Positions 36,622 through 44,932 of a stretch of 64,000 nt of DNA are shown in pieces; positions within the stretch are counted from its first letter, which is position 1; every line of letters starts with the position of its first letter. The translations under genes and the position numbers were made by a program. Source of the stretch: Chitinophaga qingshengii. GTDB lineage: Bacteria; Bacteroidota; Bacteroidia; Chitinophagales; Chitinophagaceae. The notes under the pieces were generated by a model, which was given only the letters and a program-made list of their open reading frames with translations, had not been told where the DNA came from and searched no databases. Location: the NCBI RefSeq assembly GCF_014529935.1, contig NZ_JACVFC010000005.1:372001-436000 (forward strand). The letters are read 5' to 3'.

Positions 36622-36658
36622 AAAAAAGCGCCTTGATACATTATCAAGGCGCTTTTTT
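36622..36658. terminator. Bidirectional intrinsic terminator
   Basis: A 17-base stem (AAAAAAGCGCCTTGATA with its complement) around a CAT loop, having A and T runs on both sides. It sits between the convergent GT2 and YfhO genes and suits both directions. Confidence 0.9.
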
Positions 36659-36674
36659 ATGTTGGTAGCAGACG

Positions 36675-39182
36675 TTACGCTGCTGTCTTTTCTTCTTTCT
36701 TACCGGCAGCCACCCCTTCCCATATAAACGAACCGATCGCTGCTATCAGCAGCAGGATAGACGTAATGGAAGATATTTTTTGGGCTTTATAGAAAGTAGC
36801 CGGCTCAAATTTAAGATCAATTTTATGCTGACCGGCCGGTATTTTCAGGCCGCGCAATGCATAGTCTACTCTTACGATGTCTGTTTTTTTACCATCGATG
36901 TAAGCGTTCCAGCCGGCAGGGTAGTAAATCTCGGAGAATACGCCGAGGCCTTCCTGTGTATTGCTGGAAGCGTATTCCAGGCTATTGAGACCGTATTTGG
37001 TGAGTTTAATGGTAGCGTTGCTGTCTGTAGCTGCAGGCTGGTAGTTAGCACCCAGTTCTTTTGCAAAACGGTTGTCTACAACGGCAGAGTCTTTGGTATG
37101 CAGGTAATCCAGCGTTTTCATTTCTGTATTGGCGTTGGGGGCCCATACGATACCTTTTACAAACCAGGCGTTGCCGTTAGCATCCGGGTTGCGTTGTGCT
37201 ACGGGTTGGCCGGTTTTCTGATCCGGTACAATGAAATATTTGGCGTTGAGCATGTTGAGCACGCCCATATTGTTTTTAGAGATCTGATGGGTGATCAGGT
37301 CCTGGTATATCCACAGTTTAGCCGGGCTGTAACCACCGATATTTTTGTGGAAGTAGGACGGGATAGCGTCATCAAAGGGAGAAGTGGTCAGATTAAACAC
37401 GCGATAGTACGGGTCCGGGTCCTGTTTAATTTGCAGGTCTGCCGCAGAAGGCTGGAATTGAGCCATCATGGCCGTCTCGTCTATATAGCTGTCTTTACCG
37501 AGGTAGTTACGGTCAACCTGCCAGAGGTCCACTGCTACTGCTGCTACCAGGATGAGCGCCGCTGGTTGCCATTGCAGTTTGTCTTTCAGGTAAGCCCAGA
37601 TGGCGCCTGCGGCAATGAGGATAAATACGAGTGAGCGGAAGCTGTCTTTCAGCAGCAGCGAGCTACGGTCTTTTTCCAGTGCGCGGATCATGAGTTTGGC
37701 GTTTTCTTCACCGCCCAGCATTTGTCCGAAGTACTGCAGCATGGTAGCATCGCTATGGCCGCTGAAGTTCCAGAACATGCTGCCGAGGATACCGATAACT
37801 ACAATGATACCGCCAGTGATGAAGGTACCTTGTTTCAGTTTGTTCAGCAGCGCTTCTTTGGTATGTTTACCATTGGCCACTTCCTGCAGGGCCCAGCAGG
37901 CCAGTACTACAAAAGTGAAGGAAGGCAGTACCAGGGCTTGTGATGGCGCTCTGAATTTATTGTACAGGGGCAGGTGATAAAAAAGGAAATCGTTGATGAA
38001 GGCGAAGTTTTTACCCCAGGCGAGGATGAAGCCGATGATGGTAACGGCTACCAGCCACCATTTGTGCCAGCTGTCTACCACCAGCAGTGCGAGGATAAAG
38101 AGGAAACAGATGATGGCGCCTACATACACCGGGCCGGAAGTACCTCTTTCCTGGGCGCCGTAGTACAGCGGGAATTTCATCTGTTCCATGTATTGTTCTA
38201 CCTGACCGGCGGGTGCGCCGAGGCTGATCATTTGTTCGTATACGTGGGAGCCGGTACCCAGTTTCTGACCGGAAGAGTTGCCTACGAAGCCGGGGATCAT
38301 GAATGTGAAGGATTCAGGAACGCCATAGCTCCATTCGAAAGCGTAGTCTTTATCCAGTCCGGTGGATTTATTTTCTTTTGCATCTTCCTTACCCAGGGTG
38401 AGTTCGGATTTGCTGCCGCGCATGGTATAGTCGGTATATTCTTTTACCGGCAGCAGGTTATCGGCCGCAGGCAAAATACCCAATACACCGGCGACAGCCA
38501 GTATGACAGAGGCTTTGATAAATTGTGGTATAGTCCGCGTTTTATAGGCATGGATCGCTGCGCCAACCACCATCACCAGTATCATGATCAGGGTATAATA
38601 GATCATTTGCAGGTGATTGTTATAGATCAGCAGACCGGTAGCGATGGCTGTAAGGCCGAACCCGCCGATGAGGCGGCCCCGGTAGGTGAGGATGATACCG
38701 GCCATCACCGCGGGCATCAATGCGATGTCGTACATTTTGGTGATGTGTCCTACATCAATGAGGATCACATTATAGGAGCAAAAAGCAAAAGCGATGGCGC
38801 CCATTATCCTGATCCAGTATTTGAAATCCAGTATACAAGCCAGGAGGTACATGCTGATCATTGCGAGGAACAGCATGTTAACAGGGGAGGGCAGGTAGAG
38901 GGTGACTAACTGGTTGACGGTAGTGAGCGCGTTTTTGCCGGGGCCTGTGTAAATCACATAGGAAGGCATTCCCGAAAACATGCTGTTGGTCCACAGGGGG
39001 GCTTCTCCCGTCGCTGCATAATAGTCCTTCGCCTCTTTGGCCATTCCGGTTACGTTCATCATGTCGCTCTGGTTTACTATCTTGCCTTCCAATACAGGAG
39101 AGCAGTAAACCGTTGCCAGCAATATGAAAATACCAATTGCTGCCAGATGCGGAAGAATGGCTTTTAGCCAGTTTTGCTTCAT
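36675..39182 (-). CDS. YfhO-family large membrane protein
   Basis: An 835-residue protein with about 13 membrane helices (from about residue 12) and a C-terminal exported soluble domain (about 640-780, rich in Y, F and W), ending in one helix and a lysine-rich tail. SGMPSYVIYTGPGK and AYIDGKKTDIVRVDYALRG fit the YfhO family, thought to be GT-C-like glycosyltransferases acting outside the membrane on lipid-linked sugars; YfhO of Bacillus glycosylates lipoteichoic acid. The function here is unproven. A TTG-N21-TATTTTTG promoter (39212-39243) lies 30 bases upstream. Confidence 0.85.
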   Translation of the reverse strand: MKQNWLKAILPHLAAIGIFILLATVYCSPVLEGKIVNQSDMMNVTGMAKEAKDYYAATGEAPLWTNSMFSGMPSYVIYTGPGKNALTTVNQLVTLYLPSPVNMLFLAMISMYLLACILDFKYWIRIMGAIAFAFCSYNVILIDVGHITKMYDIALMPAVMAGIILTYRGRLIGGFGLTAIATGLLIYNNHLQMIYYTLIMILVMVVGAAIHAYKTRTIPQFIKASVILAVAGVLGILPAADNLLPVKEYTDYTMRGSKSELTLGKEDAKENKSTGLDKDYAFEWSYGVPESFTFMIPGFVGNSSGQKLGTGSHVYEQMISLGAPAGQVEQYMEQMKFPLYYGAQERGTSGPVYVGAIICFLFILALLVVDSWHKWWLVAVTIIGFILAWGKNFAFINDFLFYHLPLYNKFRAPSQALVLPSFTFVVLACWALQEVANGKHTKEALLNKLKQGTFITGGIIVVIGILGSMFWNFSGHSDATMLQYFGQMLGGEENAKLMIRALEKDRSSLLLKDSFRSLVFILIAAGAIWAYLKDKLQWQPAALILVAAVAVDLWQVDRNYLGKDSYIDETAMMAQFQPSAADLQIKQDPDPYYRVFNLTTSPFDDAIPSYFHKNIGGYSPAKLWIYQDLITHQISKNNMGVLNMLNAKYFIVPDQKTGQPVAQRNPDANGNAWFVKGIVWAPNANTEMKTLDYLHTKDSAVVDNRFAKELGANYQPAATDSNATIKLTKYGLNSLEYASSNTQEGLGVFSEIYYPAGWNAYIDGKKTDIVRVDYALRGLKIPAGQHKIDLKFEPATFYKAQKISSITSILLLIAAIGSFIWEGVAAGKKEEKTAA

Positions 39183-39211
39183 CGGATATCTTGTATTTAG
39201 TTTTAAAGGAA

Positions 39212-39243
39212 CAAAAATAACTGTAATTTATCCGAAATTTCAA
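39212..39243 (-). promoter_or_regulatory. Promoter of the YfhO gene
   Basis: On the minus strand TTG (39243-39241) and TATTTTTG (39219-39212) are 21 bases apart, close to the Bacteroidota consensus. The -7 box is exact. It sits back to back with the start of the small membrane-protein gene at 39245. Confidence 0.55.
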
Positions 39244-39244
39244 T

Positions 39245-39526
39245 ATGCGTTGGATTCGATTTGTGTTAAAGTTTACATTTATCTGTAACCTGTGCTTTAT
39301 ATTAGGGCAGTTGCTGCGGATCACCACCTATGACCATCGGTTGGACGTGATGGTGGAGCATATACTGGTATTAGGCGTGGGCGTGGCTTTGCCGCTGAAC
39401 CTGGTCGTTTGCCTGTTGACAGTGGTGTTGTTAGGGTTAAAAAAAATTCAATGGAAACCGTTACCGCCGTGGTTATTCCTGTGTAATGCAGGTATTTTAA
39501 TATTTCAATTGATATTCACTTATTAA
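39245..39526 (+). CDS. Small membrane protein of unknown function
   Basis: A 93-residue protein with probably three hydrophobic helices (about residues 5-25, 36-64 and 73-92) and basic residues between. No family recognised. It precedes the queuosine precursor transporter gene by a single base (TAA then T then ATG), which supports a real, coupled gene. The reading frame starts right beside the divergent YfhO promoter, so its transcript would have almost no leader; a start a little downstream or a leaderless message is possible. Confidence 0.6.
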   Translation: MRWIRFVLKFTFICNLCFILGQLLRITTYDHRLDVMVEHILVLGVGVALPLNLVVCLLTVVLLGLKKIQWKPLPPWLFLCNAGILIFQLIFTY

Positions 39527-39527
39527 T

Positions 39528-40337
39528 ATGGTCAAACAATTATTAAACGATAAGCCTACGCGGCTTTTTGTCATATTTGCCAGCTTTTTTGTAGCGAACG
39601 CGCTGATAGCGGAATGTATCGGCGGTAAATTGTTTTCGCTGGAACGCTTACTGGGCTTGCCGGTACACACCTTTAGCCTGTTTGGGGAGAGCGGGTTGTC
39701 TTATACGCTCACAGCAGGCGTGTTGTTATGGCCGCTGGAGTTTGTGATGACGGATATCGTGAATGAGTTTTATGGTCCTAAAGCCGTGCGTCGTATATCC
39801 TATACCGCAGTCGCGCTTATTTCCTATGCTTTCCTGATGTTTTTTGTGGCCATGAACGTACCGGCGGATAGCTGGTGGATCGGCAGCAGTAGGGGGGAAG
39901 GGGTACCGGACATGCAGAAAGCCTTTGTAGGTATTTTCGGTCAGGGTATGTGGATCATCCTGGGTAGCCTTTCCGCGTTCCTGGTGAGCCAGATCGTGGA
40001 TGTGACCGTGTTTCACCGGATTAAAAAACGTACCGGTGAAAAGCATGTATGGTTACGGGCAACAGGATCTACCATTGTATCGCAGCTGGTAGACAGTTTT
40101 ATCGTATTGTTTATAGCCTTTAAAGTGGGTAAGGACTGGAGCTGGCAGCGGGTATTGGCCATTTGTATGGTCAACTACAGTTATAAATTCGTAGTGGCGG
40201 TAGCGTTAACACCGCTGATATACCTACTGGAGCACCGGATTGTCCGTTACCTGGGCCATGACACGGCCGCGCGTATGAAAGCGGCCGCCATGGGCAAGGA
40301 GGAAATGCCCGTGATGGATGTGGTACCGCACGACTAG
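39528..40337 (+). CDS. Queuosine precursor transporter (YhhQ/DUF165 type)
   Basis: A 269-residue protein with about six to seven helices. IAECIGGKLF, PLEFVMTDIVNEFYGPKAVRR and GSTIVSQLVDSFIVLFIAF are the family's signature blocks. The family imports preQ0/preQ1 for queuosine tRNA modification. Its stop codon TAG shares the CTAG palindrome with the stop of the convergent NUDIX gene, so the two coding regions overlap by four bases. Confidence 0.93.
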   Translation: MVKQLLNDKPTRLFVIFASFFVANALIAECIGGKLFSLERLLGLPVHTFSLFGESGLSYTLTAGVLLWPLEFVMTDIVNEFYGPKAVRRISYTAVALISYAFLMFFVAMNVPADSWWIGSSRGEGVPDMQKAFVGIFGQGMWIILGSLSAFLVSQIVDVTVFHRIKKRTGEKHVWLRATGSTIVSQLVDSFIVLFIAFKVGKDWSWQRVLAICMVNYSYKFVVAVALTPLIYLLEHRIVRYLGHDTAARMKAAAMGKEEMPVMDVVPHD

Positions 40338-40786
40338 TAGCGGGCTTTCACCATGTCGGCTACCACTTTGTCGATAGGGAGGGTAACGGCTTCGGCCGAA
40401 AAATCCTCCCAGTTGATCCAGCGTGCATACTCCATTTCAGATACGCCTTCCGGTACTTTAAAATCAAATGGTTTATCCAGTGTTTGTGCGGTGAAGGGAG
40501 AGGTGGGCTCCACCAGGTAATAGATGGAGATAATCTGGGTTTCATTATCAAAGGCAGATATCTGGAAAAAATCGGTGGTATAGATATGTTCCACTACGCG
40601 GATATCCTGTGCCAGTTCTTCCTGCCATTCGCGTACCATACATTCCAGCGTGCCTTCCCCGAATTCGAGTCCGCCACCGGGAAATTTGGTATAGTATCCG
40701 CCCCGGATATATTCGTCTGATACCAGTACCTGTTTTTTGTCGTTGATCATGATGCCGTACACCCGTACGTTGAATCCTGTTTGCAT
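40334..40786 (-). CDS. NUDIX hydrolase
   Basis: A 150-residue protein with the Nudix box G-x5-E-x7-RE-x2-EE at residues 38-58 (GGLEFGEGTLECMVREWQEE) and FPGGGLEFGE at its start. It cleaves nucleoside diphosphate-linked compounds; the substrate is unknown. ATG 40786 (MQTGFNVRVYGIMIND) was chosen; an upstream ATG at 40807 would add seven residues and overlap the CorA gene by ten bases, and cannot be excluded. It follows CorA on the same strand. Confidence 0.9.
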   Translation of the reverse strand: MQTGFNVRVYGIMINDKKQVLVSDEYIRGGYYTKFPGGGLEFGEGTLECMVREWQEELAQDIRVVEHIYTTDFFQISAFDNETQIISIYYLVEPTSPFTAQTLDKPFDFKVPEGVSEMEYARWINWEDFSAEAVTLPIDKVVADMVKARY

Positions 40787-40797
40787 AGTAGGTGGAA

Positions 40798-41736
40798 TTA
40801 AAACCATTTCTTTTTCATGAAATACATGCTGATGATCACCGAGATAGCAATTGAGAGCATGATCGGGATATAAAAAGCGTGTATGCTATGCTGATAGGGG
40901 AGTTCTACGTTCATGCCGTAGATACTGGCCACCAGCATGGGAAAGGTGAGGATGATGGTGATAGACGTGAGCCGTTTCATGACCACGTTCAGGTTATTGG
41001 AGATGATGCTGGCGAAGGCATCCATAGTGCTGCTGAGGATGTTGGTGTAGATATTGGCCATTTCAAGTGCCTGGGAAGTGTCTACCACCAGGTCATGCAG
41101 GAATTCCTTTTCATCTTCGTTGAGGCCCATGAAATTGGTTCTTTCCAGTTTCATGAGCAGCAGTTCGTTACTACGGAGTGCGGTGACGAAATACACGAGG
41201 CTTTTCTGTATCCGCATGATGGCGAGCAATTCCTCGTTCCTGTTGGAGTCGTAGAGTTTTGTTTCCAGCATGTTTCTGCGCTGGTTGATTTCCTTGAGGT
41301 AGTCGAGGAAATTCACCACTACTTTTTCAAAAATTTTGAGCACCATCATGTTCCTTTTTTCAGGGGAACGGTTATGGAAGGTATTGAGGAATCTTTTGAT
41401 AGCGGCGTTGTCGAAGGAGTTGACCGTTACGATCTGGTTGTGGGTGAGGATGATCACGATAGGAATGGTAATGTAGTAGGCATCGCTTTCGTTGATGGAG
41501 TTGTTCTCCGTGGGTGTTTTGATGACGATGAGTTTTACATTGTCTTCCAGCTCATAACGTGACTTTTCGTCGATATCCAGGGAGTCGGTCAAAAAGTCCA
41601 GCGGAATGTCCAGTTCTTCGGCGAGCTGTTCAAATTCAGCCTGTTTCAGGGGAGGAGTGATGTTTACCCAGGCGTCGTTTTCCGGCGCCTGGATAGCCAC
41701 TGTCTTGGAATCGATGTTTTTGAAGTATTGGATCAT
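40798..41736 (-). CDS. corA: CorA-family magnesium transporter
   Basis: A 312-residue protein with a large soluble N-terminal domain (about 1-250) and two C-terminal helices. The GMN motif is at 274-276 (YGMNVELPY), the selectivity signature of CorA channels. It forms a pentameric inner-membrane divalent metal channel. The acidic cytosolic funnel (EFEQLAEELDIPLDFLTDSLD) fits the family. dapF lies upstream on the same strand, 22 bases away, and the NUDIX gene follows. Confidence 0.93.
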   Translation of the reverse strand: MIQYFKNIDSKTVAIQAPENDAWVNITPPLKQAEFEQLAEELDIPLDFLTDSLDIDEKSRYELEDNVKLIVIKTPTENNSINESDAYYITIPIVIILTHNQIVTVNSFDNAAIKRFLNTFHNRSPEKRNMMVLKIFEKVVVNFLDYLKEINQRRNMLETKLYDSNRNEELLAIMRIQKSLVYFVTALRSNELLLMKLERTNFMGLNEDEKEFLHDLVVDTSQALEMANIYTNILSSTMDAFASIISNNLNVVMKRLTSITIILTFPMLVASIYGMNVELPYQHSIHAFYIPIMLSIAISVIISMYFMKKKWF

Positions 41737-41758
41737 TCTGCAGGGGTAAAAAGCGTTA

Positions 41759-42544
41759 TCAGCCGATGGTTATCTGTCCTTCGAACACCAGGGTGGCGGG
41801 GCCACAGAGCCAGATGTTGGAGAAGGTACGTTCGCCGGTGCGGGTATAGCGCACTTCCAGTTGTCCGCCGAGTGTTTGTACGGGGACTACATATTCTTTT
41901 TCTTCTTTACCGGCAAAGGTAATGGCAGCAGCAGTTACGCCGGTGCCACAGGAGTAGGTTTCATCTTCCACGCCTCTTTCATAGGTGCGTACGAAGATGC
42001 CGTTTTCAAAAGGCTGTACGAAGTTGACATTGGTGCCTTCTGCGGCAAAACGTTCATTATAGCGTATCTGACGGCCTTCGTTGAATACATCGATAGCCTG
42101 TACATCTTCCACATATTTTACAAAGTGGGGAGAGCCGGTATTGAGATAATAGTGCAGGGGGCCGTGTTCCACGAAATCCACGTCCTGCATTTTCAGGTTT
42201 ACCCAGCTGTCGCCATCCATGGTGGCTTCATGTTCTCCATCTACCGCGATAAAATACAGGTTACCATCGCCCACGCCCATTTTATGGGCAAAGGCAGCGA
42301 GGCATCGGCCACCGTTGCCACACATAGAACTTTCGCGGCCATCGGAGTTGTAATATTTCATGGCGAAGTCATAATCTTCGCTTTTATTCAGGAGCATCAG
42401 GCCGTCGGCGCCAATGCCGAAGCGGCGGTCGCACAGCTCATTCACCTGTTCGTTGGTGAGCCAGTCATACTGCCCTTGCCGGTTGTCCATGATAACAAAA
42501 TCATTGCCGGTACCTTGGTATTTGTAGAAATGGATCTGTTGCAT
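41759..42544 (-). CDS. dapF: Diaminopimelate epimerase
   Basis: A 261-residue enzyme with the two catalytic cysteines: Cys75 in SSMCGNGGRC and Cys199 in YSCGTGVTA. It converts LL- to meso-diaminopimelate for lysine and peptidoglycan synthesis in the cytosol. The conserved opening FYKYQGTGNDFVIMDNR fixes ATG 42544. It appears to be first of a dapF-corA-NUDIX run on the minus strand. Confidence 0.96.
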   Translation of the reverse strand: MQQIHFYKYQGTGNDFVIMDNRQGQYDWLTNEQVNELCDRRFGIGADGLMLLNKSEDYDFAMKYYNSDGRESSMCGNGGRCLAAFAHKMGVGDGNLYFIAVDGEHEATMDGDSWVNLKMQDVDFVEHGPLHYYLNTGSPHFVKYVEDVQAIDVFNEGRQIRYNERFAAEGTNVNFVQPFENGIFVRTYERGVEDETYSCGTGVTAAAITFAGKEEKEYVVPVQTLGGQLEVRYTRTGERTFSNIWLCGPATLVFEGQITIG

Positions 42545-42709
42545 GAGGCAAAGATATAACTTTGATTGCCATGATTTGTGCTGATTTCGCCGATTAGCGG
42601 AGATGGATACGAAGATAGGAGCGGATAGGCGCGGGGATTGGCGTGAAGATCTTTGTAGATAAGGATTTTGCCGGTTAATAATTAACAGGAAATTAAAGAT
42701 GTTGGGTAG

Positions 42710-42751
42710 AAATCCGGGCTACAGGCGTTTCCTACAGCCCAGCCCGGATTT
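42710..42751. terminator. Stem-loop after the nucleoside phosphorylase gene
   Basis: AAATCCGGGCT (42710-42720) pairs with AGCCCGGATTT (42741-42751). An alternative inner pairing, GGGCTACAGG with CCTACAGCCC, is nearly as good. It lies 83 bases beyond the phosphorylase stop. The same intergenic stretch holds CCCAG-CGCTTCAGCC-CTGGG at 42793-42812, related to the palindrome at 15556-15585. On the minus strand a T-run is only modest, so termination is unproven. Confidence 0.45.
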
Positions 42752-42833
42752 TGCAATATGATTTCAATTTCGAGAGGAGAAGAACATCTTAACCCAGCGC
42801 TTCAGCCCTGGGATTCGCGTGATTCGCTGTTTT

Positions 42834-43715
42834 TTACAATCCCGCGATAATCCCCAATCCTTTTTGGATCAGTGCTTCCACTGCTGCGCCGCCATCTTTT
42901 GAAAATTCCCGGCGGATACGGTTGGCTACGATAGCGCTGATAGAGAGGCATTGGTGACCGAGTACGCGTCCCATACCGTAGATGGCAGATGTTTCCATCT
43001 CGAAGTTGGTGATGCGGAGTCCTTCGTAGGAGAAGCCGGTGAGATTATCGATCAGGTGCGGATTAGAGAGCGTTCCTCTCAGCATGCGGCCCTGTGGTGC
43101 GTAGAAGCCCGGGCAGGTAACGGTGATGCCTGTATGAAATCCGTCCGTGAAATGTTTTTGCAGCTCCTGGCCGGCTGTAAACAGGCATGGGTTGGCGCCT
43201 CCGGGTTGCAGCATTACCTGTCCGCGGAAGGCTTCCAGCAGTTGTTTTTCTTCGGTAGTATTCTCAAAGGCGTAGTAGGCCATGAGGTTATCGAGGCCGA
43301 GACCATGAGAAGAAACCACAAAGCTGTCTACCGGGATACCGTCTTGCAGGGCGCCGGAGGTACCGAGGCGGATCACCTGCAGGGAGGTCAGTTGTTCTTT
43401 TACCAGGCGTGTCTGGAAGTCAATATTAACAAGGGCATCCAGTTCATTGAGTACGATGTCGATATTGTCTGTACCAATACCGGTAGAAACAACAGACAGT
43501 CTTTTTTGACCGATATATCCTGTATGGGTAACGAATTCGCGGTGTTGCGACTGGTGTTCTATTTTGTCGAAGTGTTTGCTGACGGCCGGAACACGGTCGG
43601 GGTCCCCTACGGTGATAATGGTGTGAGCCAGTTCTTCCGGTCTTACATCCAGGTGATATACCGCTCCACGGCTGTTGATAATGAGCTCAGACTCCGCAAT
43701 ACGTTTGTTCTCCAT
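42834..43715 (-). CDS. Nucleoside phosphorylase (uridine phosphorylase-like)
   Basis: A 293-residue PNP/UDP-family enzyme. Visible features are TIITVGDPDRVP, VVSTGIGTDNIDIVL (phosphate loop), RLGTSGALQDG, and TNFEMETSAIYGMG carrying the Met-Glu ribose/base site. It phosphorolyses nucleosides to base and ribose-1-phosphate; the preference for uridine is inferred from similarity and could be wrong. ATG 43715. A nucleoside transporter of the CNT type is encoded elsewhere in the window but not next to it. Confidence 0.88.
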   Translation of the reverse strand: MENKRIAESELIINSRGAVYHLDVRPEELAHTIITVGDPDRVPAVSKHFDKIEHQSQHREFVTHTGYIGQKRLSVVSTGIGTDNIDIVLNELDALVNIDFQTRLVKEQLTSLQVIRLGTSGALQDGIPVDSFVVSSHGLGLDNLMAYYAFENTTEEKQLLEAFRGQVMLQPGGANPCLFTAGQELQKHFTDGFHTGITVTCPGFYAPQGRMLRGTLSNPHLIDNLTGFSYEGLRITNFEMETSAIYGMGRVLGHQCLSISAIVANRIRREFSKDGGAAVEALIQKGLGIIAGL

Positions 43716-43822
43716 TGTATTAATTTTAAATTTTCATGATTCAACAATCCTTAATGGCTCCTCAATATTCCCACGTTCTCTATAATTATCAAAATATTTT
43801 TTCAGATATTTTTTAAATAATA

Positions 43823-43853
43823 TTTGGTGATTATCAGAAATTTACTACTTTTG
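43823..43853 (+). promoter_or_regulatory. tRNA-Cys promoter
   Basis: TTTG (43823-43826), 19 bases, then TACTTTTG (43846-43853): a full match to the Bacteroidota promoter. The leader to the tRNA is about 65 bases and contains a GGGAACGCCCG stretch. It confirms the sigma factor type used by this host. Confidence 0.75.
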
Positions 43854-43921
43854 CAATCCCACAAAACGACGGGAACGCCCGCTGAAGGCAAGCAACAGCA
43901 AGTGTTTTAGTCGGATTGTAT

Positions 43922-43995
43922 GGTTCCGTGGCCGAGTGGCTAGGCAGAGGTCTGCAAAACCTCGTACAGCGGTTCGAATCCGCTCGGAACCTCCA
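43922..43995 (+). tRNA. tRNA-Cys (anticodon GCA)
   Basis: A complete cloverleaf: acceptor stem GGTTCCG/CGGAACC, D-arm GGCCGAGTGGCTAGGC, anticodon stem GAGGT/ACCTC with loop CTGCAAA and anticodon GCA at 43954-43956, T-arm GCGGTTCGAATCCGC. Discriminator T at 43992 and the CCA end at 43993-43995 is encoded. A terminator begins 15 bases later. Confidence 0.96.
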
Positions 43996-44010
43996 GATGG
44001 GAAACGTAAG

Positions 44011-44031
44011 AAGCCGCTCTTGTAGCGGCTT
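44011..44031. terminator. Terminator after tRNA-Cys
   Basis: AAGCCGCT and AGCGGCTT pair around a five-base loop, followed by a T run (TTTTTGTTTG). Confidence 0.85.
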
Positions 44032-44272
44032 TTTTGTTTGTGCCTTTATTCATGGCCGTTTTCCGGTCTGGAACGTTTGTTACCTGCCACAAAAGGAGCT
44101 TCCAGCACATATTTTGTTAGTTGTTTATCAGCCCTGGCAGGGCAAAGCGCTGGTTTAGACACCTGCATAAAAGTGACTGTTCGCAGCCCTTTCTTTTCCC
44201 CTGTTTTTTCTCTATAAATTAATCTCCTCAGATCATCTTCGTATAAACTAAATGTCGTAAATTGCTTATCCC

Positions 44273-44342
44273 GCAAAAGTTTGGGGGTGTTCCCGGAAAC
44301 CTGTCAGAAAGATAGGAACACCCTATTCCGGAAGACTTTTGC
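44273..44342 (+). promoter_or_regulatory. Long nested stem-loop in the leader of the GNAT gene
   Basis: Outer arms GCAAAAGT (44273-44280) and ACTTTTGC (44335-44342) enclose inner arms GGGTGTTCC (44285-44293) and GGAACACCC (44315-44323). The structure ends 29 bases before the ATG at 44372. The rest of the 43996-44371 gap holds the tRNA-Cys terminator and no convincing gene; a 76-residue minus-strand frame at 44046-44276 has no family features. Confidence 0.4.
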
Positions 44343-44371
44343 ACTTTACCGATAATTCTAAAAGTGTGGCG

Positions 44372-44854
44372 ATGACAGAGATCATTAAAGTAACCGCAGC
44401 AGACACCGGAAGCCTGGAACAGGTAAAGCTGCTTTTCAGAGAATATGCCAACTGGTTAAGTGTTGACCTTAGCTTTCAACAATTTGAAGAAGAGATGGCC
44501 CATTTACCAGGCCCTTATTCCGCCCCGGGTGGTGCCCTTCTATTGGCTAAAGTAGACGGCCAGGTAGCCGGCTGCGTGGCGATTCGTCCTTTTGACAACA
44601 CGACGGCTGAAATGAAACGCCTTTATGTAAAAGACGCTTTTAAAGGTCATGGTGTTGGCAAAGCGCTGGCAGCTGAAGCTATTGAAGAAAGCCGTAACCT
44701 GGGCTATAAACGTATTCTGCTGGATACGCTGGCACATATGCGGCCCGCGATTGAATTGTATACGTCGCTGGGATTCCAGCCTATAGCAGCGTATTACGAT
44801 AATCCTATCAGCAGCGCAGTGTACCTGTCGCTGAGTTTGGAGAAAGCCTCCTGA
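44372..44854 (+). CDS. GNAT-family N-acetyltransferase
   Basis: A 160-residue acetyltransferase. The acetyl-CoA site motif A is MKRLYVKDAFKGHGVGKAL (about residues 79-97), and ELYTSLGFQPI closes the fold. It transfers acetyl from acetyl-CoA to an amine; the substrate is unknown. ATG 44372 was chosen; the frame extends upstream only to a TTG at 44339, adding 11 residues inside the leader stem-loop region. It converges with the Gfo/Idh gene. Confidence 0.88.
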   Translation: MTEIIKVTAADTGSLEQVKLLFREYANWLSVDLSFQQFEEEMAHLPGPYSAPGGALLLAKVDGQVAGCVAIRPFDNTTAEMKRLYVKDAFKGHGVGKALAAEAIEESRNLGYKRILLDTLAHMRPAIELYTSLGFQPIAAYYDNPISSAVYLSLSLEKAS

Positions 44855-44868
44855 CAAGCGATTACAGG

Positions 44869-44910
44869 GCGCACTACAGCAAATCGTTGAACTGTTTTGC
44901 TGCAATGCGC
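44869..44910. terminator. Convergent-gene terminator
   Basis: Arms 44869-44883 (GCGCACTACAGCAAA) and 44896-44910 match at 13 of 15 positions around a 12-base loop, followed by TTTTGTG. It lies between the GNAT gene and the convergent Gfo/Idh gene. Confidence 0.6.
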
Positions 44911-44932
44911 TTTTGTGTAAACTGACAACTGT

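Noticed and set aside
44046..44276. A 76-residue minus-strand frame after tRNA-Cys
   Set aside because: Poor coding character, no start context, and it overlaps intergenic structure.
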